DNA of 64,000 bases from Oceaniferula flava (GTDB lineage: Bacteria > Verrucomicrobiota > Verrucomicrobiia > Verrucomicrobiales > Akkermansiaceae). Shown here piece after piece: positions 17,717 through 27,886 of this stretch. Numbering within the stretch: position 1 is the first letter of the stretch; each line of letters opens with the position of its first letter. Where the stretch lies: contig NZ_JAFBGL010000009.1 of NCBI RefSeq assembly GCF_016811075.1, positions 1 to 64,000 on the forward strand, in the 5' to 3' direction. The notes below the pieces were generated by a model, which was not told the DNA's origin, did not search any database, and saw only the letters and a list, made by a program, of their open reading frames with translations. A program made the position numbers and the translations under genes.

Positions 17717-20296
17717 CTAACGACCGAAAAGCTGGAGTTCATGGATGGACCAATAATATTTTGGACTCTTTCCTTGCTGATTGATGCGGATGAATCGAGC
17801 TTTGGTAGGCGTCGTGAAGAAGCTTGTTGTGGAGGCTGAACCTTGCTGGTTGCTGGTGGTTTTCCAGCTTTTTCCGTCCATGGAGAAACTGACGGTGTAG
17901 GTGGCTGGGAAGTCATTGGGCGACTGGGAACTGTCCATGGTGATGCGTTCGATCTCGACGGCGCTTGGCAGCTCGATCTGGATCCACATTCCTGGTTCCA
18001 TTCTATGTTTCGAGCTGTAGCGGGTCTTGGCATTGCGATCGATGGCATACTTCAGGTCGTTTTCTCTGTGGCTGGCGGTGAGTTTCCACGATTGATGGTT
18101 GTTTAGCTCCTTGGGGGCTAAAGCATCCAGCTCTTTCTGTGTCCACATTTCCTTGCGACCGGAATCGACCTTGCGGATTCCTTTCACCATGGAAGGCGTG
18201 ATCATCGAGGCTTTGTTGCCGAAGCTGTTACGCACGTAGGTGGCGACATCGGAAATCCATTGGTCGCTGTTGCTTCCTTGTGGTGGCATGATTCCGGCAG
18301 GGTAGTTCTTGCCATCCAAGGGACCTTGCAGACCGTGCAACAAGGTGCGCACCAGGGTCTCTCCGGAGCCGGTGACTCGCCCGGAGCTCAGCGCCGGAGC
18401 GAGAGTGACGCCTTCCTGACCTGCCATCGGCGACCCTTGACCCTTGTCGCCGTGACACTCGATGCAGAGCTGGGTGTAGATTTTCTGACCACGGGTCATG
18501 GCGCGATCCATGGGCGTGCTGGCTTTGCCCCGGCGAGGGTTGGCCAATTGTTCGCGGACCTTGATGTTGGCCACGACGGCAGGGAGATCTCCATGATCGG
18601 ACATCAGCTGATCGCGCGTGCTGGCGAGGCTGGCCGGGTTACCGCAGTATTGCAGGGAGTTCAGCAGCTGGATGGCAATTTCGGGGTTTTCGGTGTCGGC
18701 GAGCTTGTTGATGGCAGCGAGCACAGTGGCATCGTTTTTCTTGATCCAGGCTTCACTAACGCGGATGGCATTGCAGACGATGCGTTGGTCGGAGTCGGTA
18801 AGGAGCTTGCCCAACAATTCCGGCTGAGCGGCTGACATGCCTTCGAGCGTCCACAGCGCGGTGATGCGCGTTTGTGTTTTGACCTTCGGGTTCAGCGTGG
18901 CTTTTTGCAGCTGCGGAGCGACGGATTCGCGGTCGTCACGGAGGATGATCAGGCGCTTCGCGGTGTCGCGCCACCAGCCGTTGGCGTGGTCGAGGTATTT
19001 AAGCAGTTCCACGGTTTTCAGTCCATTGAGTTTGGGTTTGGGCCCCGGTTTATGGTCCTTGTGCACCAGACGGTAGATGCGTCCTTTGCCGATGTTTTTG
19101 TTGAGCCCCCAGTTGTCGATGATGCCGCGCAGGTAGCTGCCGGGTTTGGTCCAGTTTCCTTGCTGGATGATGCCGCGGTGCATATCGACGATGTAAAGGC
19201 AGCCGTCCGGACCGGTGGATGTTTGCACCGGGCGGAAGTTGATGTCCCTGGTGCGAATGAATTCCGTGCCAGGCTCGGTGGCGCTGCCGATGACGGTTTT
19301 ACCATTCGAGCGTTCGACTTTGGCGCGGCGGATCAGACGACCGACCGGTTCCGGGACGAAGAGGTCGCCGTAGACATCGGACGGTAAGGCATCGCCTCGG
19401 AAAATTTCCTGACCAGCGCAGCCGGTGAAGTAGTTCAGGCCTCCAGTGGGTCCCACGCGGCGTTCGCCACCTTGCACATCCGGCACGGGGGCCATCGGGT
19501 AGACTTTGTAGAAGGTTCCTTTGAATTCGTTCGGCACACTGATCATGCCGTATTGGGCAGGCTGCTGGAAACCTTCGGCCGGACGCTCGCGGCCGGCACG
19601 GGTGTAATACATCCGACCGTCGTCGTCCTGGGTCAATCCCCACTGGCCGTTGCCGCTTGGGATTTTTTCCACTTCCAATTTACCATCGGTGAAGCGGTAG
19701 CGAACGTTTTCGTAGGTGAGATAGATCCAGTTATCCAATGCCCAGATCAGACCGCTCGGCTGGTGCTCCATATTACCTCCCCGGTGACCACCTTCGTGAA
19801 TTTTGACTTTCTCATCAGCCACTCCGTCGCCATCGGTATCGCGGTAGTTCCATAGGTCAAGGGTGTGGGAGACACCCACCATCAAGCGATCGTCGAGTGG
19901 AAGAATCATGCGAGGCAGCACCATCTTGTCGATGTAGACACTGTGCTTATCATACACGCCGTCGCCATCGGTGTCCTCGTGACGGGAGATTCTGGAAACC
20001 GGTTCGTTCTCGCCGGAGGCATCGGCATCCTGCATGTAGCTGCGCATTTCCACCACATACATCACGCCATTGCCATCCCACGCGACGGCGACAGGTTCGT
20101 GAATAATCGGGTCGCTGAGGACCAGTTGAAGCTCGTAGCCTTCCGTAACTTGAAGCGACTCCAGGGCGCCCTTTTTGCTGAGGAAGCCGCGTTGGTAGAT
20201 TTCTTGATCCTGGTCCTGATCCTGAGCGGAAAGCGGAGAGAGGGTGGCGAAGCCGACAAGAGCGGCGGTGATGCTGTAATTACGAAATAATTTCAT
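17717..20296 (-). CDS. PVC-type membrane-bound dehydrogenase with cytochrome c and F5/8 C domains
   Basis: An 859-residue exported protein. A signal peptide ([20 protein letters not shown], cleaved near LSAQDQ) is followed by a beta-propeller dehydrogenase domain of the type common in planctomycetes and verrucomicrobia (residues ~45-400, with [11 protein letters not shown]-type calcium repeats). Next come a helical repeat region (~430-590) and a cytochrome c domain with the haem motif [11 protein letters not shown] and a Met ligand in GIMPPQ. A discoidin-like F5/8 type C carbohydrate-binding domain occupies ~740-859. It probably oxidises a sugar outside the cytoplasm and passes electrons to a c-type cytochrome chain. 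As first gene of the xylose operon it may act on xylose-containing material; that link is inferred. Confidence 0.85.
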   Translation of the reverse strand: MKLFRNYSITAALVGFATLSPLSAQDQDQDQEIYQRGFLSKKGALESLQVTEGYELQLVLSDPIIHEPVAVAWDGNGVMYVVEMRSYMQDADASGENEPVSRISRHEDTDGDGVYDKHSVYIDKMVLPRMILPLDDRLMVGVSHTLDLWNYRDTDGDGVADEKVKIHEGGHRGGNMEHQPSGLIWALDNWIYLTYENVRYRFTDGKLEVEKIPSGNGQWGLTQDDDGRMYYTRAGRERPAEGFQQPAQYGMISVPNEFKGTFYKVYPMAPVPDVQGGERRVGPTGGLNYFTGCAGQEIFRGDALPSDVYGDLFVPEPVGRLIRRAKVERSNGKTVIGSATEPGTEFIRTRDINFRPVQTSTGPDGCLYIVDMHRGIIQQGNWTKPGSYLRGIIDNWGLNKNIGKGRIYRLVHKDHKPGPKPKLNGLKTVELLKYLDHANGWWRDTAKRLIILRDDRESVAPQLQKATLNPKVKTQTRITALWTLEGMSAAQPELLGKLLTDSDQRIVCNAIRVSEAWIKKNDATVLAAINKLADTENPEIAIQLLNSLQYCGNPASLASTRDQLMSDHGDLPAVVANIKVREQLANPRRGKASTPMDRAMTRGQKIYTQLCIECHGDKGQGSPMAGQEGVTLAPALSSGRVTGSGETLVRTLLHGLQGPLDGKNYPAGIMPPQGSNSDQWISDVATYVRNSFGNKASMITPSMVKGIRKVDSGRKEMWTQKELDALAPKELNNHQSWKLTASHRENDLKYAIDRNAKTRYSSKHRMEPGMWIQIELPSAVEIERITMDSSQSPNDFPATYTVSFSMDGKSWKTTSNQQGSASTTSFFTTPTKARFIRINQQGKSPKYYWSIHELQLFGR

Positions 20297-20405
20297 GCGA
20301 AGAATGATTGTTTCACCTAATACGGAAGCTGTCTATTGTTTCACACGTCAAGAGGTTATCATTTTTCGTCATTGAATCGGCAGGGGATTTAGCCAGTGTA
20401 GGCCC
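20297..20405. promoter_or_regulatory. divergent promoter region with a direct repeat ATTGTTTCAC
   Basis: The 109 bases between the sugar operon and its divergent AraC-type regulator contain two copies of ATTGTTTCAC, at 20306-20315 and 20334-20343, in the same orientation and 28 bases apart. The region is A+T-rich. AraC-family proteins bind direct repeats, so these are good operator candidates for the adjacent regulator. The 28-base spacing is longer than the roughly two helical turns usual for a dimer. Confidence 0.55.
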
Positions 20406-21164
20406 ATGGATGAGCACCCGGAACTCGATGCCAAAGGCTTCACCGCGACGCTGATGCCGGGCCAAATCGCGCCGGCACTTTTTCAGGCGCTACCGGATGT
20501 GATTTTTTGGATCAAGGATGCTGAGGGCCGCTTTGTCTATGTCAACCAGGCCTTCTGCCACGAGGTGGCGAAAATGAGTGAGGACGAGGTGTTGGGTCTG
20601 AAGGACGGAGATATCTTCCCGCCCACTCTGGCGAAGGTCTTTCTGCGCGGCGACCAGCGGGTGCTCAAGTCGCGAAAACCGAAACTCAACAAGCCGGAGC
20701 TGCTGCCCAATCGCATGGGAGGGGTCGAGTGGCGATCGACGAGTAAAATCCCGCTGCAAGATCTCGAGGGCAACTGGGTGGGCACGGCCGGGATTTCCAG
20801 AAAAACTGGATACAGCGAGCAGCTCCCCACCTCGGGCGGCCAGCGGAAGCTTTCTGTGATCGTCGCGGCGATTCACGATAACTTGCAGCACCAGGTGAGT
20901 ATTACCAGTCTGGCTCAAGCGGCCTCGATCTCGGTGAGCACGCTGGAACGTTTGTTCCGTGAGCATATGGATACCACACCGCGGCAGTTCATTCTGCAGG
21001 TGAAGATGTCGGCAGCCTGCGATTGGTTGATGAATACGGAGATGCAGGTGAGGGAAGTGGCCAATGCGCTGGGTTATGAAGAACACGCCAATTTCACCCG
21101 CGCCTTCACCAAGCTGATGGGGATGTCTCCGCGTGCGTATCAAGAATTTTACAAAAAGAGTTAG
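20406..21164 (+). CDS. PAS domain-containing AraC family regulator
   Basis: A 252-residue transcription factor. Residues ~22-130 form a PAS sensor (LFQALPDVIFWIKDAEGRFV ... GTAGISRKTGYS). Residues ~148-250 form the double helix-turn-helix of AraC proteins, with VSITSLAQAASISVSTLERL as the first and VREVANALGYEEHANFTRAF as the second, ending with the family tail MSPRAYQEF. The usual sugar-binding cupin is replaced by PAS, so the ligand may be a small aromatic, haem or metabolite. It is divergent from the xylose operon and 109 bases away, which makes it the likely local regulator. The stop of this gene is 3 bases from hrpB. Confidence 0.9.
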   Translation: MDEHPELDAKGFTATLMPGQIAPALFQALPDVIFWIKDAEGRFVYVNQAFCHEVAKMSEDEVLGLKDGDIFPPTLAKVFLRGDQRVLKSRKPKLNKPELLPNRMGGVEWRSTSKIPLQDLEGNWVGTAGISRKTGYSEQLPTSGGQRKLSVIVAAIHDNLQHQVSITSLAQAASISVSTLERLFREHMDTTPRQFILQVKMSAACDWLMNTEMQVREVANALGYEEHANFTRAFTKLMGMSPRAYQEFYKKS

Positions 21165-21167
21165 AAA

Positions 21168-23699
21168 ATGGAATTACCGATTCATGCCTTACGTGACGAG
21201 ATTGGCGAAGCTGTGCAGCAGAGCGGGCGTTTGCTGCTGCGCGCCCCCACGGGATCAGGGAAATCGACCTGTGTTCCGTCGATGTTGTTAGAAAGTGGGG
21301 TCGAGGGACTGATTGTGGTGGTGCAGCCTCGCCGGATTGCTGCCCGACTGCTGGCCAGACACGTCGCGGCACTGCGTGGTGTGAAACCCGGTGGCGAGGT
21401 CGGTCACGTGGTGCGCTTTGAAAACTGCATGAGCGAGCAGACTCGCATCGTTTACGTAACCGACGGTGTGCTGCAGCGCTGGCTGCAAGAAGATGCCGAT
21501 CTTCCGGGCGTGGGTGCGGTGGTCTTTGATGAATTTCACGAACGCCGCATCGCCAGTGATGTGGCTTTGGCACGGTGCCTCGATTTGCAGGAATCTTCAC
21601 GGGAGGATCTCAAGTTGGTGGTGATGTCCGCGACGCTGGAAACTGGCGGCCTGCGCGAGTATCTTCAGCCCTGCGAGGTGCTGGAGGCAGATGGGCGTGT
21701 TTTTCCTGTGGATATCAAGTATCAGGCGATCAGTCAGGGGGCGCAACGCGGCGCTCAGGGGCCACGTGCAGGACTGTGGGATCACGTGGCGGCAGCGATC
21801 AAACAGGAGGTCGGCCGCGAGGATGCGGGGCATATTCTGGTCTTTCTTCCCGGTGTGCATGAAATCCGGCGGACGGTGGAGCTGGTGGAGCGCGCGGCGT
21901 GGTCGCGTGGCTGGAAAGTCTGTCCGCTATACAGTGGTCTGTCGCCCAAGCTGCAAGATGAAGCGGTGGCTCCTCACGGAAGTCCGCGTATCATTGTCTC
22001 CACCAATGTGGCGGAGACCTCACTGACCATCGATGGCGTTTGCACGGTGATCGATGCCGGATTGGCGCGTGTCGCTCGCTACGATCCCGTGCGAGGGATC
22101 GATACCTTGATGATCGAAAAAATCTCGCGCGCTTCAGCGGATCAACGTGCCGGTCGGGCAGGACGGACGGCGCCGGGGAAATGTCTGCGTCTGTGGAGTG
22201 AGAACGATCATGGTCGGAGGGTGGCCTTTGAGCTGCCCGAGATCAAACGGGTCGACCTCGCAGAGGTGCTGCTCGCACTCAAGGCGGCGGGCATCGACGA
22301 TGTGGCGAAGTTCCGCTGGTTGGAAGCACCCGATGCCCATGCTCTGGAGGTGGCGACCCAGCTGCTGCATCAGCTCGGCGCGCTGGATGTTCTCGAAGAA
22401 ATCACGGAGCAGGGTAGGGCGATGGCCCGCTTTCCTCTGCATCCACGTTATGCCCGACTTCTGTTAGCGGGGCAACAGCACAACTGTGTGGCCGAGGCTG
22501 GTTTCATTGCCGCGGCCGTGCAGAGCGAGGGTGTTTTTCTACGGGGGAAAGGGGGGCAGAAAGCATTTAGTGACGACAGTGATCTCACCGATTTCGCCGC
22601 CGAGTGGCGTGCCTTCAATGTGGCACGCGATATGCGCTACGATCCCCGACGCTGTGGCGATTATGGCATCATGGCGCGTGGTGCACGCGAGCTGGAGAAG
22701 GCACTGAAGCAGTTGGAGCAAATCGCTCGAAGGTCAGGGCTCAATTGGCGCCCTCCGCGCGATGCTGAATTCGATCAAGAGGCGGTGCGCCATGCGGTGT
22801 TGGCAGCCTTGAGTGATCGCTTGGCAGCCCAGCTGGGTGAGGCCACCTTGTCGTGTCGGGTGGTCGGAAACCGGAAAGGGAAAATCGATGCCGAGAGTGT
22901 GGCTAAGGGCGCCGATGCCTTTGTGGCTGCCGAGATGACCGAGGTCGAGGGCCGGGAGGTCTCGGTGTACTTGAACCGCTGCACCAGGATCTCGCTCGAG
23001 TCGCTGCAGGCGCAATTCCCGGAGGACTTTTCCGATCACGATGGGGCTGTTTATGACGAGTCGGCACGGCGTGTTGTGAGGCGACGCGAAACCCGCTTCC
23101 GTGACCTCGTGCTTGCCTCCAAAGAAGGTGGAGAGCCACCGCTCGATCAAGCCGCTCATCTGCTTGCTCAACGGGTGGTTTCCGGAGAGCTGAAACTCAA
23201 TAAGTGGGACCGCGCCGTCGAGCAATGGATCGCACGCTTGGTGAACCTCAGCCAGTGGATGCCGGAGATGGAGCTGCCCGGATTCAGCGAGGACGATCAT
23301 CAAATGGTGATTGAAGAAGTTTGTCAGGGAGCGAAATCCTACAAAGATATCAAAAACCGCGACGTCCTCCCGGTGCTTTCCAAATGGCTGTCCGGACCGC
23401 AAAAGGCGGTGCTCGATGCCTATGCGCCGACCGAAGTGAAGCTCTCGAATGGGAAGTCCGCCAAGGTGAAATACAAGCGTGATGCCGAACCCTGGATTGC
23501 GATGAAAATGCAGCACCTTTACGATGTCACCGAGCTTCCGAAAATCGCCGATGGCAAGGTGAAGTTGTTAGTCCACTTGTTGGCACCCAATCAACGTCCG
23601 TGGCAGGTGACAGGTGATCTCGAAGGGTTTTGGGAACGCGGCTATCCCCAGATGAAAAAAGACCTCGCAGGAAGATACCCCAAACACGAATGGCGATGA
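21168..23699 (+). CDS. hrpB: ATP-dependent RNA helicase HrpB
   Basis: An 843-residue DEAH-type helicase. Motif I is APTGSGKST (near residue 26), motif II DEFHER, motif III SATLE, and motif VI DQRAGRAGRTAPG. The C-terminus carries the HrpB-specific block LLAPNQRPWQVTGDLEGFW followed by RYPKHEW. The exact cellular role of HrpB is poorly known. Only 3 bases separate it from the PAS-AraC gene, so the two are probably co-transcribed, although there is no obvious functional link. The length is normal. Confidence 0.95.
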   Translation: MELPIHALRDEIGEAVQQSGRLLLRAPTGSGKSTCVPSMLLESGVEGLIVVVQPRRIAARLLARHVAALRGVKPGGEVGHVVRFENCMSEQTRIVYVTDGVLQRWLQEDADLPGVGAVVFDEFHERRIASDVALARCLDLQESSREDLKLVVMSATLETGGLREYLQPCEVLEADGRVFPVDIKYQAISQGAQRGAQGPRAGLWDHVAAAIKQEVGREDAGHILVFLPGVHEIRRTVELVERAAWSRGWKVCPLYSGLSPKLQDEAVAPHGSPRIIVSTNVAETSLTIDGVCTVIDAGLARVARYDPVRGIDTLMIEKISRASADQRAGRAGRTAPGKCLRLWSENDHGRRVAFELPEIKRVDLAEVLLALKAAGIDDVAKFRWLEAPDAHALEVATQLLHQLGALDVLEEITEQGRAMARFPLHPRYARLLLAGQQHNCVAEAGFIAAAVQSEGVFLRGKGGQKAFSDDSDLTDFAAEWRAFNVARDMRYDPRRCGDYGIMARGARELEKALKQLEQIARRSGLNWRPPRDAEFDQEAVRHAVLAALSDRLAAQLGEATLSCRVVGNRKGKIDAESVAKGADAFVAAEMTEVEGREVSVYLNRCTRISLESLQAQFPEDFSDHDGAVYDESARRVVRRRETRFRDLVLASKEGGEPPLDQAAHLLAQRVVSGELKLNKWDRAVEQWIARLVNLSQWMPEMELPGFSEDDHQMVIEEVCQGAKSYKDIKNRDVLPVLSKWLSGPQKAVLDAYAPTEVKLSNGKSAKVKYKRDAEPWIAMKMQHLYDVTELPKIADGKVKLLVHLLAPNQRPWQVTGDLEGFWERGYPQMKKDLAGRYPKHEWR

Positions 23700-23751
23700 T
23701 GATGGAAAGATTCGATTGAGTTGAACATTATCTATCGAACTCCCCCTGACT

Positions 23752-25485
23752 ATGCACGATCGATCGAACCAACTTCCCACCCGGCGCCAAGCCTTGCTTT
23801 TCTCTGCCAAGGTGAAGCTACTGCAGGGGCGGCGCATGCTGATGAATCTTGCAGACGGGGTGAGTCGACATCCTCGATCGGACGCTCTTAGCGAGGCACC
23901 AGTCATCGCCAGCTCGTCCACTCCGCTCTGGACCGAAGAGCACGCAGCCGAACGCGACCTAACAGCAGGCAAGGTCCAGAACCTTCGCATGGCCTGCCGG
24001 GCGCTGCACGGCACGGTGATTCCGGCTGGCGAGGTGTTTAGTTTTTGGAAGCAAATGGGGCGAACCACCCGAGGCAAGGGATACGTCGTAGGTAGAGAGT
24101 TGAGGGAGGGTTGCATGATTCCCAACCTTGGTGGTGGGCTGTGTCAGCTTTCCAACGGACTTTACAATGCCGCGCTCAAGGCAGGGTGCCGCATCGTTGA
24201 GCGCCATGCGCACTCGCAGGTGGTTGCCGGTTCTCTTGCGGCGGTGGGTAGGGATGCGACGGTATTTTGGAACTATGTTGATCTACGGTTCAGCTACCAT
24301 GCCGCTCTGCGCCTGGAAGCCTCCTTGAGTAAAAACCATCTTCACATCCGCTTCCTCAGTGAGCAAAGCGGAGATGCGATGGCACCTGATTCAGGTTCTT
24401 CTCCGCAGCCGATTGAAGAGGTGGGAAATTGTTTCAGCTGTAATGTCGGTGGCTGTTTTCGGAACGCTCCTCAGGATGCAACAAAGCAGGACTTGGGTCG
24501 CACGGCGGTGTTGTTAGATTCGTATGTGCCCGAGTTCCAGCAGTGGTTAAACACCCACCTGCAGGCTGACGACCGGGTGCTGTGTCCTATCAACGCCCGT
24601 CGATACCGAGCTCCGGCGTATCGGTGGAAAAACCCGACGGCGACCCCTTTCCGCTACGCCACTGCTCTGACGCTTCTGAGATCGCTTCGGCTCCGTTTTC
24701 TGTCCCAGAACGGCGGAGCGTTGCAACGGACCTTGATGGAGTTCGATCAAAAACTGGCTGCTACCTACGCCCGTAGGATCGATTTCCGCGTCACTCACCT
24801 GATCGTTAGCCAGAACCTTCTGCCGCACCTCTGGCGGCTCGGAGTGATGGGTGGACGAACCTTCGATGTTCTTGCTACGCGCTATCCTCTGGGGGAAATA
24901 CAAAGCCGATTGAACTCTGCTCATATCAAACACGCTCGGAGCTCGACCCTGAATGATTTTCGCGTGGATGCATCTTTGTGCGAGATCGAGCAGGAAGCTT
25001 TATCGCATGCTCAGCGGATCTTCACCGCCCACCACGGAGTGGCGGATGCCATGCCCGGCAAGGTGACTCGCTTGCCCTGGGTGGTTCCTCAAGTTGAAGT
25101 TCGGTCGCACACGCCGCACTCACCTCTGATGATCGGGTTTCCCGCTTCACCTCTTGGAAAAAAGGGCGTGTATGAGCTGCAAGAAGCGCTGCAGGGGATG
25201 GATGTCACCGTGCTGGTCTTAGGAAACGCCGATGAAGGTGTAGACTTGCCGAATAGTCGTCAGGCTAGCCTGTCTGAGATCATGCAGTGTGACCTTGTCG
25301 TCTTGCCAGCTCACATCGAGCACTCACCGCGACCTCTGCTTCGGGCACTTGCGATGGGCGTGCCGGTGATTGCAACCAAAGCTTGTGGGTTGCCTGCTCA
25401 AGAGGGACTCACCTTGTTAGAGGAACCTGATGTGACGGCTCTCAGGAAGCTCATTCAGACTTTCGCCCAGAGCGTGCGGCCTTGA
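23752..25485 (+). CDS. VanW-like protein fused to a glycosyltransferase-like domain
   Basis: A 577-residue protein with no signal peptide. Residues ~75-205 match the VanW family: VFSFWKQMGRTTRGKGYVVG, then GGGLCQLSNGLYNAAL and IVERHAHSQ. VanW has been found near vancomycin-resistance genes, but its reaction is unknown. A cysteine cluster (CFSCNVGGCFRNAP) follows near residue 225. The remaining ~340 residues look like a degenerate two-domain glycosyltransferase; the end reads ASLSEIMQCDLVVLPA and PLLRALAMGVPVIATKACGL, a pattern like the donor-binding domain of GT4 enzymes. The fusion is unusual in my experience. It stands alone between hrpB and a convergent permease. Confidence 0.75.
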   Translation: MHDRSNQLPTRRQALLFSAKVKLLQGRRMLMNLADGVSRHPRSDALSEAPVIASSSTPLWTEEHAAERDLTAGKVQNLRMACRALHGTVIPAGEVFSFWKQMGRTTRGKGYVVGRELREGCMIPNLGGGLCQLSNGLYNAALKAGCRIVERHAHSQVVAGSLAAVGRDATVFWNYVDLRFSYHAALRLEASLSKNHLHIRFLSEQSGDAMAPDSGSSPQPIEEVGNCFSCNVGGCFRNAPQDATKQDLGRTAVLLDSYVPEFQQWLNTHLQADDRVLCPINARRYRAPAYRWKNPTATPFRYATALTLLRSLRLRFLSQNGGALQRTLMEFDQKLAATYARRIDFRVTHLIVSQNLLPHLWRLGVMGGRTFDVLATRYPLGEIQSRLNSAHIKHARSSTLNDFRVDASLCEIEQEALSHAQRIFTAHHGVADAMPGKVTRLPWVVPQVEVRSHTPHSPLMIGFPASPLGKKGVYELQEALQGMDVTVLVLGNADEGVDLPNSRQASLSEIMQCDLVVLPAHIEHSPRPLLRALAMGVPVIATKACGLPAQEGLTLLEEPDVTALRKLIQTFAQSVRP

Positions 25486-25510
25486 GGTCGTCCATGGACG
25501 ACCGCTGCGA

Positions 25511-27361
25511 TTACACGGCGTCAAATGGCCAAAGCAGTGGGATCAGGCAGCTGGCCATGAGCCAGAGGATCACGGCGAGCGGGAAACCGGCGCGGAAAAA
25601 ATCGCCGAATTTATAACCACCGGCACCATAGACAAAGGTGTTGGTCTGATAGCCGATGGGGGTCGAGAAGCTGGCGGAGGAGCCAAACATCACGGCAATG
25701 ACAAAGGGGATGGGGCTCACCGGTTCGCCAATGGTGAGACTCAGGGTATTGGCCACAACGATGGCGAGCGGGGTGAGCAGCACGGCGACAGCATTGTTGG
25801 AAATGATCTCGGTCATCACCGCCGATAGCAAATACATCAGCGCCAGCATGAGGTAGGGGTTTTCAATGCCCAAACCGTTGGTCATACCGTTGGCAATCAG
25901 TTGGGCGAGGCCGGATCGCTCGATCGCCATCCCCAGCCCTAACATTCCAAAAATCAAAAAGACCACCTTCCACTCAATCGCGCGGTAGGCTTCCTGGGGC
26001 TGCACGCAGCGGGTCACTAGGACGAGTAGCGCTCCGGTAATCGCCAGCTGCACAATCGGGATCCGGGGGATGCCAAAGTTGCCACCGATAGCGCCAACAA
26101 TCATGAACAAGAGCAGCGCACAGATGGCAATAGGGGCTTTGCTTCTGCGGAAGGTGGTGTGATTGGGTTCGCTGAGGTTGATGAAGTCGCGCTGACGGAA
26201 AAGGGTGCGCATTTTTTCCGTCGGACCCTGCACGAGCAAGGTGTCACCAAAGGCGAGCTTTTCGTCTTCAAAGCGTTCGCGCAGGTTGCGTCCGCGGCGG
26301 TGCACCGCTAGGATCAGGACGCCGAAGCGTTGACGGAAGTTCAGCTCCTTCAGGCTTTTTCCGGTCATCGTCGATTCCGGTCCGATGATGCCCTCCATCA
26401 GCAGCGCACTCTCGGTGCGGATGCCTTCGAGACCTGCCGATTCCTTACCGCGGACATCGATGCCCTCGGTTTGAGAGACATCCATGACACCTTCCAACAC
26501 CCCTTTGAAGACGATTTCATCGCCCGCTTGGAAGATGATTTCGTTGAGTGGACGGCGCAGTCGTCTGCCGTCGCGCAGCACTTCCAGCACCCGGGCTTTT
26601 TTCATTTTCGCCAGATCAGTTTCTGGAAATGCCTTGCCATCGAGGTCACTCTCTTTGCGCACATAGGCATGGGTGATGAACTCTCTGGAGTTTTCGTTAT
26701 CGAGCAGAGTGGCCAGGGTGACGCGTGTGGGCAGCAGCTTCTTCCCGATCGTCAGCATGTAAATAAATGCCGTGGCCACAAAGACGAGACCGAGTGGAGT
26801 GATGGAAAACATGGTGAAGCCCTCCAGTCCCTTTTTCTCGGCGATGCCGGTGGCAATGAGATTGGTGGAGGTGCCGATGATGGTCATGGTGCCGCCGACG
26901 ATGGCTGCGTAGGAAAGGGGGATGAGATACTTGGAGGCGGTGTATTCGCGGCGACGGCAAATGCCTAACACGATGGGCATGAACACCACCACCACCGGCG
27001 TGTTATTGACGAAGCCAGAGAGGAAGGCCACGAGTGACATCATCACCACGAGCATCTTGACCGGGGAGCTGCCGGCCAGTTTTTCAAACCAATTACCCAG
27101 CGCTTCGATCACCCCGGTTCGCTCCAGTGCGGCACTGAGCACAAACATGCAAGCCACGGTGATCGGGGCGGGGTGGGAGAAAACTTTCAGCGCATTGTAG
27201 GGGTCTTCAACATCGACGCTGAGAATGCCGGTCATCACGCAGGCAAGCAATGCCGACAGAGCCACCAGTTCGGCTGAGATCCACTCTTTGACAAAACAGA
27301 TAAAGACCAGCACCACCAGCGCGGCGAGGAATCCCTGTTGCCATGTTTCGAAGATGAGCAT
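25511..27361 (-). CDS. SLC13/DASS family permease with two TrkA-C domains
   Basis: An inner-membrane carrier of about 616 residues for anions such as sulfate or dicarboxylates. Hydrophobic segments surround two central cytoplasmic TrkA-C (RCK_C) domains at about residues 205-290 and 305-390, which include LNEIIFQAGDEIVFKG and LAFGDTLLVQGP. Conserved membrane motifs include FVNNTPVVVVFMPIV and ISNNAVAVLLTPLAI. The ATG at 27361 (MLIFETWQQGF) is preferred over an upstream one at 27391. The substrate cannot be decided; sulfate is attractive given the cys genes at 58-62 kb, but they are distant. It converges with the VanW gene. Confidence 0.88.
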   Translation of the reverse strand: MLIFETWQQGFLAALVVLVFICFVKEWISAELVALSALLACVMTGILSVDVEDPYNALKVFSHPAPITVACMFVLSAALERTGVIEALGNWFEKLAGSSPVKMLVVMMSLVAFLSGFVNNTPVVVVFMPIVLGICRRREYTASKYLIPLSYAAIVGGTMTIIGTSTNLIATGIAEKKGLEGFTMFSITPLGLVFVATAFIYMLTIGKKLLPTRVTLATLLDNENSREFITHAYVRKESDLDGKAFPETDLAKMKKARVLEVLRDGRRLRRPLNEIIFQAGDEIVFKGVLEGVMDVSQTEGIDVRGKESAGLEGIRTESALLMEGIIGPESTMTGKSLKELNFRQRFGVLILAVHRRGRNLRERFEDEKLAFGDTLLVQGPTEKMRTLFRQRDFINLSEPNHTTFRRSKAPIAICALLLFMIVGAIGGNFGIPRIPIVQLAITGALLVLVTRCVQPQEAYRAIEWKVVFLIFGMLGLGMAIERSGLAQLIANGMTNGLGIENPYLMLALMYLLSAVMTEIISNNAVAVLLTPLAIVVANTLSLTIGEPVSPIPFVIAVMFGSSASFSTPIGYQTNTFVYGAGGYKFGDFFRAGFPLAVILWLMASCLIPLLWPFDAV

Positions 27362-27443
27362 TGCGGTGTGAAGTCTATGACATGTGTGCACAACTTGGCC
27401 AGAATCGATTGATCCCAGGGCGCAGCAAAAATGGGGGAAGCGA

Positions 27444-27797
27444 CTACTGCGAAGTCAACTGCTCGGCCCACACCGCTTCTTTGAAGCCGGTGAGTGCGGT
27501 GGTTTCGCCAACCAGAAATGGGCGTTTCACCAAGTTTCCGCATTCGTGCAGTGTCTGCAGTGCTTCTTGCTCGGACATGGCAGGGAGCTTGTCCTTCATG
27601 CCCAGCTTGCGGTAATCCATGCCAGAGGTATTGAACAAGGCCTTGAGGCCTAATACCTCCTTAGCCTGTTGCAATTCGTCAAGCGACGGCGGTTGCTCGC
27701 GCACAGGGATCTCTTCGAATGAAATATCATTCGCTTGCAACCACTTGCGTGCCTTCCGACAGCCATCGCATCCCTTGTAAGCGTAAAAACGCAGCAT
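27444..27797 (-). CDS. ArsC/Spx family thioredoxin-fold protein
   Basis: A 117-residue cytoplasmic protein of the arsenate reductase-related family that includes YffB and Spx. The N-terminal CxxC is CDGC in YAYKGCDGCRKARKWL (residues 10-13). The family segments FNTSGMDYRKLGM and LVKRPFLVGETTALTGFKE are clear. The second Cys of the CxxC is more typical of Spx/YffB members than of true arsenate reductases, so redox sensing or a thiol role is more likely than arsenic detoxification. It lies between the permease and infA, with no further functional context. Confidence 0.85.
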   Translation of the reverse strand: MLRFYAYKGCDGCRKARKWLQANDISFEEIPVREQPPSLDELQQAKEVLGLKALFNTSGMDYRKLGMKDKLPAMSEQEALQTLHECGNLVKRPFLVGETTALTGFKEAVWAEQLTSQ

Positions 27798-27886
27798 GGT
27801 GAAAAAGGAGGAGGGGTTTGGTAGGGGGGGGGGATTTGGGTGAGTCCGATCGCGTGATCAGACTGAAAAATCATCCCCGCAAGAAT

